A stretch of DNA of 64,000 nt, taken from the NCBI GenBank assembly GCA_027858855.1, contig JAQIBV010000002.1, forward strand, positions 62,001-126,000. The letters are read 5' to 3'. Below are positions 35,722-44,728 of the stretch, one piece after another (the first letter of the stretch is position 1; every line of letters starts with the position of its first letter). The stretch comes from Spirochaetota bacterium (lineage in GTDB: Bacteria; Spirochaetota; UBA4802; JAFGJZ01). Below the pieces are notes generated by a model, which saw only the letters and a list, made by a program, of their open reading frames with translations, did not search any database and was not told the origin of the DNA. The position numbers and the translations under genes are program-made.

Positions 35722-36981
35722 ATGAAAATACATATAGCGTCTCTGGGATGTCGTCTTAACCAGGCGGAAATTCAATCTGTTATTACATGTCTGAAACAAA
35801 ATGGACACTGTATTGTTAAGCCCGAGGAGGCTCAGCTTTTCATCATCAACAGCTGTGTAGTTACCCACACGAGTGAACGGAAAACCCGAACCCTTATTAA
35901 TTCAGCCAAACGCATGGCCTCTTCTGCCGGTCATGTCATTATCACCGGATGTTTTGCAGACTCCTACTCTGTAGATGGCAATGTAATTCACCTGTCTAAC
36001 GATTATAAACACCTAATTCCGGACCTTATAGAGTACAACTTCATTCTGCCTGAAGAGATGCTTAATTCATCACGCTTTGAATTTATTCCGGCAACCGGAT
36101 CAACACGAACACGAATAAACCTTAAAATTCAGGACGGATGTGACAACTACTGCTCATACTGCATTATTCCGTCTGTTCGTGGTTTACCCGTAAGTCGCTC
36201 TGTTACTGACATAATCAATGAGTTCAGAACATTACTTACAATGGATTATCACGAATTTCTGCTTACCGGTGTCATGATAAGCAACTACAATGACAACGGA
36301 ACAGACCTGAATGATTTAATTACCAGACTTTTGAGCATCAAAGGTGATTACCGACTTCATCTCTCATCTTTGTCTCCGCAATCAGTTACCCCTCGGTTAA
36401 TAGATACAATACTCAGTGATCGCGTTGTACGCCACCTGCATCTCTCTCTGCAGAGTGGTTCGGGTGCCATTCTAAAGGCTATGAATCGACATTACACACC
36501 TGATCATTATCTTAATATTTTAGAACAGATCCGCAAAGAAGATCCTCTCTATAATCTCACAACTGACCTTATAGTAGGTTTTCCGGGCGAAACAGACCTG
36601 AACTTCGATGAAACAGTTCAGTTTATAAATAGTGCTCGGTTCTCTCATATTCACACCTTCCGCTATTCACAAAGAGAGGGAACCGCCGCAGCAAAAATGC
36701 AGAACCAGATCGCAGAAGAGATAAAAAAAGAGCGTAGTAAAGAAATTATGAAGATATCTTCAGAACACAACAGAAGCTACTTACAAAAGTTTCACGGAAG
36801 AGAGTCGACAATTTTAACCGAACAGTCAAAGAATGACAGAACGAAAGGATTTAACAACTACTACGTACCAGTAACCCTATCAGGAGTGTATGATCGTAAT
36901 CAATTTATTGAAGCCCTGTGCTCATTCGATGAAGGCTCTACCTCTCTTGAAGGACATCCACTCAAGAGGGACTTTTCTTAA
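35722..36981 (+). CDS. mtaB: MiaB-family tRNA methylthiotransferase, MtaB type
   Basis: A 419-residue radical-SAM enzyme predicted to add a methylthio group to t6A37 of tRNAs. The N-terminal UPF0004 domain (KIHIASLGCRLNQAEIQSV) carries three cysteines for one Fe-S cluster, in SLGCRLN, INSCVVT and ITGCFAD. The radical-SAM cluster is CDNYCSYC within QDGCDNYCSYCIIPSVRG. SLQSGSGAILKAMNRHYT and DLIVGFPGETD are further family marks. GCRLNQ rather than GCQMN points to MtaB over MiaB or RimO. The C-terminal TRAM region is short. It is followed 3 bp later by the DUF454 gene, so both probably share a transcript. Confidence 0.88.
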   Translation: MKIHIASLGCRLNQAEIQSVITCLKQNGHCIVKPEEAQLFIINSCVVTHTSERKTRTLINSAKRMASSAGHVIITGCFADSYSVDGNVIHLSNDYKHLIPDLIEYNFILPEEMLNSSRFEFIPATGSTRTRINLKIQDGCDNYCSYCIIPSVRGLPVSRSVTDIINEFRTLLTMDYHEFLLTGVMISNYNDNGTDLNDLITRLLSIKGDYRLHLSSLSPQSVTPRLIDTILSDRVVRHLHLSLQSGSGAILKAMNRHYTPDHYLNILEQIRKEDPLYNLTTDLIVGFPGETDLNFDETVQFINSARFSHIHTFRYSQREGTAAAKMQNQIAEEIKKERSKEIMKISSEHNRSYLQKFHGRESTILTEQSKNDRTKGFNNYYVPVTLSGVYDRNQFIEALCSFDEGSTSLEGHPLKRDFS

Positions 36982-36984
36982 ACA

Positions 36985-37404
36985 ATGAAAAGGATATTCC
37001 TAATTACAATTGGAGCCTTCTCGGTATTATTAGGTCTTATCGGAATTATTATTCCGGGGCTTCCTACAACCCCATTTCTATTGCTGGCATCCTACTGTTT
37101 TTTAAGGAGTTCTCACTCACTCTATGTTAGACTTCATAGCAATAGAATTACAGCTCAATACATCAAGCCATTCACTACTTACAAGGCTATCTCGCTTAAA
37201 GGGAAAGTAATGTCTATAGTAACCATGTGGGCCATGATGACCATCTCCATGATCTTTTTTATTAGCAGTATACCAATTCGTATTGTAATATCTCTTTGTG
37301 GAGTCTCTGTTTCGATATATATTGCAAGGTTTCCGACTCTTACTGACGAAATACGTATGAGGTTTGATAATAATGCTGAAAAACCTTTGGATTATTCACT
37401 GTAA
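36985..37404 (+). CDS. DUF454 (YbaN-like) inner-membrane protein
   Basis: 139 residues with two long N-terminal hydrophobic segments and a third/fourth pair near 75-110. The DUF454 hallmark IIIPGLPTTPFLLLASYCFL is present. Function in the family is unknown. The gene begins 3 bp after the mtaB-like stop. Confidence 0.85.
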   Translation: MKRIFLITIGAFSVLLGLIGIIIPGLPTTPFLLLASYCFLRSSHSLYVRLHSNRITAQYIKPFTTYKAISLKGKVMSIVTMWAMMTISMIFFISSIPIRIVISLCGVSVSIYIARFPTLTDEIRMRFDNNAEKPLDYSL

Positions 37405-37493
37405 ACAGCTTGATATTCAGACCTTTTTTTTTATGGTGGATACATGCTTTCTTTCAAAAGTAGGCCTATATTTTATAATCAAGGAGACCAGTT

Positions 37494-38108
37494 ATGAAAG
37501 TAACCGCAATTGCAGCAAGCCCTCGTTCCGGCCAAATGACCCACACCGTTCTTAACTACACCCTCGACAAGATCCGGGAGATAAATCCGTCAGTCACAAC
37601 CGAACTAATTTCACTCGCAGACAAAGTAATATCTCCTTGTACAGCATGCGGATATTGTAACAAAAACTTCTCCTGTTCTATTAATGATGACATGGAACCA
37701 ATAATCGATAACCTTAAAGAGTCACGGCCCGATGTACTCATAATGGGGTCACCAGTTTACATGGGATCGATGAGTGCCCAGGCAAAAGCTTTTTTTGACC
37801 GCACAGTGCTGTTCCGAAGAAATAACTTTGCCTTCAAAAATGTTATCGGATGCTGTATCGCAGTTGGTGCAAGCCGCAATGGAGGTCAAGAACTGACGAT
37901 CCAGGCTATGCATGCAGCCATGCTTATCCATGGAATGCTTGTAATTGGAGACAGTGCGCCGACTGCCCACTTTGGGGGAACCGGCTGGGCTCGTGTTCCG
38001 GGTGGTTATGAAAACGATCCCGACTCATTGGCTACATATGATTCACTTGCACAAAGAATAGTTGAAACACTAGCTCTAATAAAACAGACGCCAAAGGAAG
38101 CCAAATAA
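37494..38108 (+). CDS. NADPH-dependent FMN reductase / iron-sulfur flavoprotein family
   Basis: 204 residues of the flavodoxin-like FMN reductase fold: TAIAASPRSGQMTHTVLNY is the FMN phosphate loop, and MGSPVYMGSMSAQAKAFFDR the flavin ring contact. Between them CTACGYCNKNFSC provides four closely spaced cysteines, the position of the 4Fe-4S site in archaeal/anaerobe iron-sulfur flavoproteins. It is likely an electron-transfer or detoxifying reductase in an anaerobe. Its stop overlaps the start of the thiB-like gene by 1 bp, but a functional link is not obvious. AAGGAG ribosome binding site. Confidence 0.82.
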   Translation: MKVTAIAASPRSGQMTHTVLNYTLDKIREINPSVTTELISLADKVISPCTACGYCNKNFSCSINDDMEPIIDNLKESRPDVLIMGSPVYMGSMSAQAKAFFDRTVLFRRNNFAFKNVIGCCIAVGASRNGGQELTIQAMHAAMLIHGMLVIGDSAPTAHFGGTGWARVPGGYENDPDSLATYDSLAQRIVETLALIKQTPKEAK

Positions 38109-39109
38109 TGAAAAGGCTTATGACTCTTATTCTTATTTTACTTATTTTTTTAGCAACAACCGCTTGCTCGAAAAACAGTACATCAAACTCCCTTACCATT
38201 TACACATATGATAGTTTTTCCTGGTTTACTGAAAAAATGGTTCCCGAATTCGAAAGAGAGCATAACTGCACAGTTAAAGTAATTCTTTTTGAATCGACTT
38301 CTAAGATCATCACGCGCCTTATCCTTGAAAAGAATAACCCTAAGGCCGACATCGCAATTGGTATCACACCAACAATGCTTGCACAGGCAATTTCAGAAGA
38401 TCTTTTCGAGAAATACAAAAGTCCCGCTGTAAATTCTATCAAAAATAGGTCGCTAATTTTCGATTCAGAATTTTACACAACTCCCTACGACTATGGAGCT
38501 TTGGCTGTTGTATATAACCCTGAAACAGTTAAAACTATACCGAATAACTTTTCAGACTTTTTAGACCAACCTAAGTCATTAATAATTCAAGATCCACGAA
38601 CATCATCCACAGGAACCGACTTTCTCTTATGGACAATTGCTATTTACGGCAACGAATGGAAAGACTTCTGGAGAGATTTCCGCCATACAGTGCTCACGGC
38701 TCCGGCAGGTTGGAGCGAGTCATTTGCAAAATTCGAAGCAGGTGAGGCTCCAATGATGGTAAGCTATGCTACAGATACGGCCTATTCCATTCACAACTAT
38801 GGTTCATCAACCTACAAAACGGTTATCCCAGGTCAAAAGGCATATGTTCAAATTGAAGGAGTATCTTTAGTTAAAGGCTCACAGAATTTTAAACCAGGAA
38901 AGGCATTCATAGACTTCATGCTTTCTGATCAGTTTCAGAAAGAAATACCTCTTAACCAGTGGATGTTTCCTGTAATTGACATGGAACTTCCCGAAGTATT
39001 TTCTCATGCCCTTGTGCCTGATAAGACGGTATCAATACCAACGGCTGAAATTTCAGCCAATCTTGAAAAATGGCTGAAAGAGTGGGAAGATATTATGGCT
39101 TCGCGGTGA
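38108..39109 (+). CDS. thiB: ABC transporter solute-binding lipoprotein, ThiB-like
   Basis: 333 residues with a lipoprotein signal (lipobox ATTAC, Cys20). The mature part begins SLTIYTYDSFSW, typical of thiamine/TPP-binding ThiB, and has KADIAIGITPTMLAQAI and FDYGALAVVYNP-like ligand-loop segments (here YDYGALAVVYNP). It delivers substrate to the following permease. Thiamine as substrate is by family resemblance; iron- or polyamine-binding relatives share the fold. No TPP riboswitch was recognised upstream. Confidence 0.8.
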   Translation: MKRLMTLILILLIFLATTACSKNSTSNSLTIYTYDSFSWFTEKMVPEFEREHNCTVKVILFESTSKIITRLILEKNNPKADIAIGITPTMLAQAISEDLFEKYKSPAVNSIKNRSLIFDSEFYTTPYDYGALAVVYNPETVKTIPNNFSDFLDQPKSLIIQDPRTSSTGTDFLLWTIAIYGNEWKDFWRDFRHTVLTAPAGWSESFAKFEAGEAPMMVSYATDTAYSIHNYGSSTYKTVIPGQKAYVQIEGVSLVKGSQNFKPGKAFIDFMLSDQFQKEIPLNQWMFPVIDMELPEVFSHALVPDKTVSIPTAEISANLEKWLKEWEDIMASR

Positions 39110-40674
39110 CCCGATTCATAAAATTCTCATACCGAGAATTTTCTAAACGAATACGAGTACAGATCATAATAATAGTGCTTGGTATACCTACACTTGTAAT
39201 AGCACTATTTACACCTCTTTTTTACCACTTCTTTTCATTCAATGACCTGGCTCTTGTTTTCGAACCACGAACATTAAGAATTCTTGTCAACACTACTATA
39301 CAGGCTGCCCTCTCTTCCCTAATTGCACTCATACTCTCAATTGGTCCTGTAATATATTTGTGCACAAAAAAGTCACTGCTTAACACAATAATTGAATCTA
39401 CCTATTTTATTCCCTTTTTCTTTCCGGTAATATCTACTGTAATCGCCTTTTCTTCAATAATGAAATATCTTCCTGTTCAGTTTCACTACTCATTACCGAC
39501 TGTTTTGGCTGCTCATGCTTTTTACAATACTCCAATTTATGTCATGTTTCTATCATCAGCCATACGCAATATCCCTATCAACAGAATCGAAAGCGCTTCT
39601 CTCGAAACTAATTCGGGTATTTCTTTAACGAAACATATTATACTGCCATCGGTTATGAATGCCCTTTTGAGATCCTTTTTTTTAGTTTTCCTTTTCTGTT
39701 TTACCAGTTTCGGAATCATACTGGCTCTGGGAAATGTATCGTTAACTAACTTCGAAATTGCAATATTCACTTCACTTAATACCAGCCTTAATATTCCAGC
39801 CGGACTGGCTTATGCTCTTATTCAATTGGTAATACTTCTTGGTATGAATCTATTAATTTCTAAATCCTCCACTCAAAAACTCGAGATTCAGACCTACAAA
39901 AAACGTAAAGGCTTTATAGCATCACTAATTTTTTCTTTGCTTTTTATAGCAATGGAGTTTTCTGTAATTTTGATTTCAGTATTTCACTCAATTATTTTTT
40001 CAATAAGTAAAAGAACAAACTATTTTATAAATTTATTCTCTGATTCCTTCAATGAACGCTTTCCATTAATCGAAGCCTTAAGAAACACATCACTGTTAGC
40101 AGTTTTAACATCTGTTACTATTACGATAATAACCTATCTAATCTTAAGAAAGAATTCCCGCATCCTTGATATTATTATAACTTCCTTATTCGGGTTTTCA
40201 TCTGCTATACTCTCTATCGCACTATTAACTTTTTATATCTATTATCATATTCCATCATTCATTGTTCTGTTATTCGGTTATGCATTTATTTCGTTACCAA
40301 TTTCATACTCTTTTATGCAAGCACATGTTCAGGGATTCAACGCAACTTTGCGCGAAACTGCAATCTCTGATGGAGCAACCATTTTACAAACAATACGCTA
40401 TGTCGAAATACCACTACTTATGCCTGTACTGTTTAGAAATTTTATTCAGATTTTTGCCATCATTTTTGGAGAATTTACAATAAGCTATATATTTCAAAGT
40501 GGAGGGGATTTTCCATTACTTTCGGTAGTTCATTATGGCGTTTCTGCACAACGGTTATTAGGGGAAGCATACGCAATAAACAGCATTACGATTCTATTTA
40601 TTACTGCTCTTTTTGCGATATGCTCACTAATGGGAATTCAAACAAGCGAGCTTCCAAAAAACTCAAAAAGATAA
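39106..40674 (+). CDS. thiP: ABC transporter permease with two fused membrane domains, ThiP-like
   Basis: About 522 residues with some twelve hydrophobic segments and two EAA-type loops for the ATPase: SASLETNSGISLTKHIILPS in the first half and TAISDGATILQTIRYVEIPL in the second. The fused double-permease layout is that of ThiP. I choose the GTG that overlaps the thiB-like stop (GTGA); an ATG at 39070 would add 12 residues inside the previous gene and has no better ribosome binding site. No ATP-binding subunit gene follows: transcription ends and a reverse-strand gene comes next. The ATPase must be supplied from elsewhere. Confidence 0.8.
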   Translation: MTRFIKFSYREFSKRIRVQIIIIVLGIPTLVIALFTPLFYHFFSFNDLALVFEPRTLRILVNTTIQAALSSLIALILSIGPVIYLCTKKSLLNTIIESTYFIPFFFPVISTVIAFSSIMKYLPVQFHYSLPTVLAAHAFYNTPIYVMFLSSAIRNIPINRIESASLETNSGISLTKHIILPSVMNALLRSFFLVFLFCFTSFGIILALGNVSLTNFEIAIFTSLNTSLNIPAGLAYALIQLVILLGMNLLISKSSTQKLEIQTYKKRKGFIASLIFSLLFIAMEFSVILISVFHSIIFSISKRTNYFINLFSDSFNERFPLIEALRNTSLLAVLTSVTITIITYLILRKNSRILDIIITSLFGFSSAILSIALLTFYIYYHIPSFIVLLFGYAFISLPISYSFMQAHVQGFNATLRETAISDGATILQTIRYVEIPLLMPVLFRNFIQIFAIIFGEFTISYIFQSGGDFPLLSVVHYGVSAQRLLGEAYAINSITILFITALFAICSLMGIQTSELPKNSKR

Positions 40675-40789
40675 TAACTTATCTAATCAAGATTTTTAGA
40701 AGCTCTTAAATTCTTATTATAAGAAAATCCAATATTAGGGTCAATATAATAGTTTCATTCGTTTTTGAAAAATAACAAACAAAAACAGA

Positions 40790-41437
40790 CTATTTTAAAA
40801 TAGAGTCCACACTTGCATTTATTTCGGCTAACGGAAGATCAGCTTTAACTTTGTGGTAATTAGAACCGCTGTTATAATAGTCAATCAAAGGCTGAGTTTT
40901 TTCGTAATAGGTTTTCAACCGATGTTTTATTGTTTCTTCAGTTTCATCGCTTCTCTGAATAAGTTCTGAACTACACTTGTCACAAACACCCTCTTTCTTC
41001 GGTGGTTGATACAATATATTATAAATAGCCTGACATTTAGTATTAGAACAGGTTCTTCTGCTTGTTAAACGCTTTATTAAAAGCTCATCGGGAGCATCAA
41101 GTTCAATAATGGCATCAATTACAAGATCATTACGTTTGAGTAACTGATCAAATCCTTCGGCCTGGGCAATTGTCCGCGGAAAGCCGTCCATTATAAAACC
41201 CTGGCTACAATCATCCTCTTTAATTCGATTCTCAATAATTCCAAGAATTACATCATCAGGAACAAGTTCTCCTGAATCCATAAATGACTTAGCTTTAACA
41301 CCAAGATCTGTTTTGTTTTTTACTTCATTTCTCAGTATATCCCCGGTCGATATTTGTACCATGGAATAATTATCAACCAGATGCTTTGATATTGTTCCCT
41401 TTCCTGCACCCGGTGCGCCAAGCAATATTACATTCAT
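40790..41437 (-). CDS. adk: Adenylate kinase (long-LID, zinc-binding type)
   Basis: 215 residues; ATP + AMP to 2 ADP. P-loop GAPGAGKGT at 7-15, GFPRTIAQA AMP-binding segment, and a LID with four cysteines (CSNTKC and CDKC), the zinc-binding form common in Gram-positives and spirochaetes. Many bacteria carry adk between secY and map in the spc operon; here it is a single gene some 10 kb away from that position. Confidence 0.96.
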   Translation of the reverse strand: MNVILLGAPGAGKGTISKHLVDNYSMVQISTGDILRNEVKNKTDLGVKAKSFMDSGELVPDDVILGIIENRIKEDDCSQGFIMDGFPRTIAQAEGFDQLLKRNDLVIDAIIELDAPDELLIKRLTSRRTCSNTKCQAIYNILYQPPKKEGVCDKCSSELIQRSDETEETIKHRLKTYYEKTQPLIDYYNSGSNYHKVKADLPLAEINASVDSILK

Positions 41438-41511
41438 TGAGTCCTCCTGATATAGTTATAATCCCAATAATCATAGATACCGGCAAATCCGGCAATTTAC
41501 ACTATTAAAGT

Positions 41512-41526
41512 ATCTCTAATAATTAA
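41512..41526. repeat. Fragment of the mosaic intergenic repeat
   Basis: ATCTCTAATAATTAA matches the start of the 42686 copy exactly and the start of the 57951 copy up to ATCTCTAATAAT. It overlaps the stop codon of ddl. Confidence 0.4.
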
Positions 41527-42623
41527 AATTCACGTTTTATAGACGATTTTTCGGCAAATGCTTGTAAAGCAAGATCGATAAGAAAATCGAGTAATTGCGG
41601 ATATTCGATACCCTCTTCCATCCATAGTTTAGGATACATACTAATTGAAGTAAATCCGGGCAAAGTATTAACTTCATTCAAATAAAAAGAACCACTTTCT
41701 TTATCAATGAAGAAATCTATCCGACACATTCCTTTAAGACATAAAAGCTGATAAGCCTCCAATGCACACTGACGCATCTCTTTCATTTGAGTCTGACCTA
41801 TATCAGCAGGAATTCTAAGAAGGGCTCCATCTTTATCGACATATTTAGCCTCAAAAGAATAAAACTCATGATTCGGAATTACTTCTCCACCCACAGTGCA
41901 ACGGGGTTTGTCGTTACCAAGAACTGCAAATTCTATTTCCTTACAGCTAACAGCTTTTTCAATCAGTACCTTTGTATCAAACTCAAAAGCAGATCTAATA
42001 TTTTTGTCTAAATCCGAAGGCTCAGCTATCTTATATATTCCAACGGAAGATCCAGCATTTGCAGGTTTAACAAAACAGGGAAAACCAAAATCCATCTTGA
42101 TCTCTTCTATTACAAAATCGCATGAGTCCTCCCATGCTTCTTTATGGACAGTAAGCCAGGGAACAACAGGTATTCCAGCCTGATCAAGAATGCGTTTTGT
42201 AACATCTTTATCCATCCCCATAGCAGAACCCAGCACATCGGCACCAACATAGGCTACTCCAGCACTCTCTAATATACCCTGCAATTTTCCATCTTCACAC
42301 CCTGTCCCGTGAATAACTGGAAAAGCAACATCAATGACAACTGTTTTATCTGACTTTCTATCAAAGAACTTCAACTGATTTTCATCCGGATAGACATTGA
42401 AATACCAGTCTCCATTCTTTTTAATATTCAATACAGATCCAAAAACCGTATCATCATTTACAGATGGCGAATCGTCAGGATACCACCGACCGTCCCTATC
42501 AATACCTATAGCGACTATCTCGTACTTAGTTTTATCAAGATTTTGCAATACAGATGCAGCACTACAGCGTGAAACATCATGCTCACCAGAACGACCACCG
42601 AAAATAATTCCAATTCGTAACAT
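41523..42623 (-). CDS. ddl: D-alanine--D-alanine ligase
   Basis: 366 residues, ATP-grasp enzyme that makes D-Ala-D-Ala for peptidoglycan. IIFGGRSGEHDVSRCSA opens the N-terminal domain with the catalytic Glu; HGTGCEDGKLQGILESAGV, CFVKPANAGSSVGI and FYLNEVNTLPGFTSISMYP are the ATP/Mg and D-Ala sites. The extra insert (KFFDRKSDKTVVI region) is as in VanA/Ddl long forms. It shows the organism makes a D-Ala-D-Ala-type wall precursor. Placed upstream of adk in the same direction, 85 bp apart. Confidence 0.95.
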   Translation of the reverse strand: MLRIGIIFGGRSGEHDVSRCSAASVLQNLDKTKYEIVAIGIDRDGRWYPDDSPSVNDDTVFGSVLNIKKNGDWYFNVYPDENQLKFFDRKSDKTVVIDVAFPVIHGTGCEDGKLQGILESAGVAYVGADVLGSAMGMDKDVTKRILDQAGIPVVPWLTVHKEAWEDSCDFVIEEIKMDFGFPCFVKPANAGSSVGIYKIAEPSDLDKNIRSAFEFDTKVLIEKAVSCKEIEFAVLGNDKPRCTVGGEVIPNHEFYSFEAKYVDKDGALLRIPADIGQTQMKEMRQCALEAYQLLCLKGMCRIDFFIDKESGSFYLNEVNTLPGFTSISMYPKLWMEEGIEYPQLLDFLIDLALQAFAEKSSIKREF

Positions 42624-42685
42624 AAAAATTGCCTGCTCATTATATCAAAATGGAGAACGACTAAATATCATTTAAACCTTTATAA

Positions 42686-42776
42686 GGAATCTCTAATAAT
42701 TAACTTTTTAACAAGGCTGCATGTGCGAGCAGCAAGAGTCATCTTGCGACCAGCACAGGCTGCATGTGCGAGCAGC
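42686..42776. repeat. Mosaic intergenic repeat with doubled hairpin unit
   Basis: The 31-nt block at 42686-42716 differs from 12834-12864 at only two positions. It runs straight into GGCTGCATGTGCGAGCAGC (42715-42733), repeated identically at 42758-42776. That 19-mer contains GCTGC and GCAGC arms and can fold as a hairpin. The rest of the ddl-upstream gap (to 42888) holds no gene that I can see. Confidence 0.75.
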
Positions 42777-42888
42777 CCAGCAAAGAAAATTGCCCTTGCA
42801 GGTTGTTCTTATCAGAACAATAAGTTTTTAGCGCAAGATAAAAACCCCACGGGTAACACAAACTTCCCCCAAGAAGGAGCCGATCTTT

Positions 42889-43974
42889 TTACAAATTCAG
42901 TTCAACTTCTGTATTGATGTCACTCTCTTCAAATTCAACAATCTTTTCGCCGGAAAACCCATCAATATTTACTCCATTAACCGGAGGAGTAGTGGAAGAG
43001 TAATAAAACTTATACCTTTTGCCCGACTCTATATTATTAAGTTTATATGAACCATCATCACACCAGGTTGCAAGTGGGGGAATTAAAGTAGTACCGATAT
43101 AATTGCTAATATCATCATCCTCATGTATTGCCACAACATAACGACCTGCAGGTGCACTCCCCTTTACAATTAAAGTCTTTTCCGTTTCATATATATTTAC
43201 ACCGGCCTGAATATTACCACCTATATAGAAATCACCCTCCACGACATTTACAAACGAATCCGCAAGAGAATAATAGCCATAATAATATTCATTATCAGAA
43301 TCTCCATACTCATAATACTTAAGACTATTTTTAAAATTAATTCTTATTTCAATAATAGTTTTTGTACCAACCTTGTATTCAAAGGGAATTGGCAGATCGA
43401 TTACAAAAGGGTACACAATATTATTGACCTCATCCTCATCTTCATCATAATCAGCTTGTTCATACTTTAAACGATGGATTGAATCATATCCAGGAAGGTC
43501 ACTGTTTCCAAATTTTTCTTCATTATCGTCAATATATTCCCACGAATGATTATAATATGATGCCTGGTTATAAATTAATTTTCTAAAGAAGACTTTTATA
43601 GTGTCATAGTTTTTATCAGGGAACAGATCACTCGTTGGAACAGTAATCCCCTTTCCTGAAAACAGTTCGTTATCATCTGTCATATCAGCATTTCGATAAA
43701 ATCGTTCGATAGAGAATCTATCATTATTAGCTCTAACTTCTCCGATGTCTATCAGAACCTTATCGGGAAGGTTTTCAGGAACACTGTTAACAGCCGAATC
43801 ATCAATGAAAGAATTAGCAGAAGGAGAGGCACCATCCCACCATGACCGCGGATCATTAGAAGCATAGGAGGCCTTGAAAACTATTATTATATCAGACTGA
43901 TCAAGATTGGAAAAGATAGGATCCCCATCACAGGAAAAACAGAATAATAAAACGGCTATCAGTAAAAATCTCAT
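42889..43974 (-). CDS. Lipoprotein of unknown function
   Basis: 361 residues with a short lipoprotein signal, MRFLLIAVLLFCFSC, with Cys15 in a lipobox-like FSC. The mature protein is acidic and rich in Tyr, Asn and Asp (for example KYYEYGDSDNEYYYGYYSLA) and appears beta-rich; the last quarter resembles a small carboxypeptidase-regulatory or Ig-like beta-sandwich (GRYVVAIHEDDDISNYIG). No family recognised. Probably a surface lipoprotein. Followed on the same strand by no close gene; the beta-barrel gene is upstream by 36 bp, so the two may be co-transcribed. Confidence 0.7.
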   Translation of the reverse strand: MRFLLIAVLLFCFSCDGDPIFSNLDQSDIIIVFKASYASNDPRSWWDGASPSANSFIDDSAVNSVPENLPDKVLIDIGEVRANNDRFSIERFYRNADMTDDNELFSGKGITVPTSDLFPDKNYDTIKVFFRKLIYNQASYYNHSWEYIDDNEEKFGNSDLPGYDSIHRLKYEQADYDEDEDEVNNIVYPFVIDLPIPFEYKVGTKTIIEIRINFKNSLKYYEYGDSDNEYYYGYYSLADSFVNVVEGDFYIGGNIQAGVNIYETEKTLIVKGSAPAGRYVVAIHEDDDISNYIGTTLIPPLATWCDDGSYKLNNIESGKRYKFYYSSTTPPVNGVNIDGFSGEKIVEFEESDINTEVELNL

Positions 43975-44010
43975 AATTTTGCTCTCAATATTACTTTATT
44001 ACAGACATGT

Positions 44011-44562
44011 TTATAAATTAAAGAAAAGGGATAAACCAACATTGAAGAAATGGCCATTTATATCCGCACCCTCTAAATGTTTTTCATATAACATAAGATA
44101 ATCAGTACGTAATCCGACATTTATCCACTTTCCAAGCGGAAAAGAAATCTCAAATCCTCCCATAAAGGTCGGATCCCATTGAGAAACCATGTCAGGTTCC
44201 ATCCAGATTCTCGTCACTCCACCACCAGCTTTAAGAACAAAATTAATAGGAGTCTTAATAGGCAGACGATACTGAAGAGAGCTGTAGACAGGCACCATCT
44301 TAACCGATGTCAAAGAGGCCGATTTATGATGCTGATAAGAAAGATCAAGACCAATCTTTACAGGTCTATAAAAGGTAGAGACTTTAGCATATGCCCCACC
44401 CGAAAGTGCGCTGTCAACCTCCTCAGCCGTTTCAAAAAGAGGCGCTGCCGGTCCAAACCATATTCCTGCTTGAGGCCGGTTAAAATAATCTCCACGAACA
44501 CGTTGACCATAAACACTTTGAAACATAAATAGCACTATTATTGTTAAAATTACTTTTTTCAT
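44011..44562 (-). CDS. Small outer-membrane beta-barrel-like protein
   Basis: 183 residues with a signal peptide (MKKVILTIIVLFMFQSVYG, cleavage before QR). Alternating hydrophobic strands (VKIGLDLSYQHHK, FVLKAGGGVTRIWM, WINVGLRTDYLMLYE) and a final NVGLSLFFNL suggest an eight-stranded outer-membrane barrel. The family is not recognised. The ATG at 44562 is preceded by GGGTGGAT, a better start than the GTG two codons earlier. Probably forms a unit with the lipoprotein gene that follows. Confidence 0.7.
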   Translation of the reverse strand: MKKVILTIIVLFMFQSVYGQRVRGDYFNRPQAGIWFGPAAPLFETAEEVDSALSGGAYAKVSTFYRPVKIGLDLSYQHHKSASLTSVKMVPVYSSLQYRLPIKTPINFVLKAGGGVTRIWMEPDMVSQWDPTFMGGFEISFPLGKWINVGLRTDYLMLYEKHLEGADINGHFFNVGLSLFFNL

Positions 44563-44728
44563 ATCCACCCTATTCTATTCTATAGACACATTGTTAATTT
44601 ATAATAATAATTCAACTAAATTTTATTTGCTACCCCCTGCCCCAAGTGCAATCCCGAATTCATGAACGAGTTCAAAATTCAACCTTGACAATCAAAGCGC
44701 TAATTATAACCCTTCTCATATTTCCTAG

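Noticed and set aside
37405-38107. Possible TPP riboswitch before the thiB-like gene
   Set aside because: No CUGAGA-type or ACC-GAUCUGG-type conserved blocks are visible in the gap before the flavoprotein gene or before thiB.
42715-42776. Two identical 19-mers with a 43-bp spacer, like a minimal CRISPR
   Set aside because: Only two units, the unit also belongs to a dispersed intergenic repeat family, and no cas gene is present.
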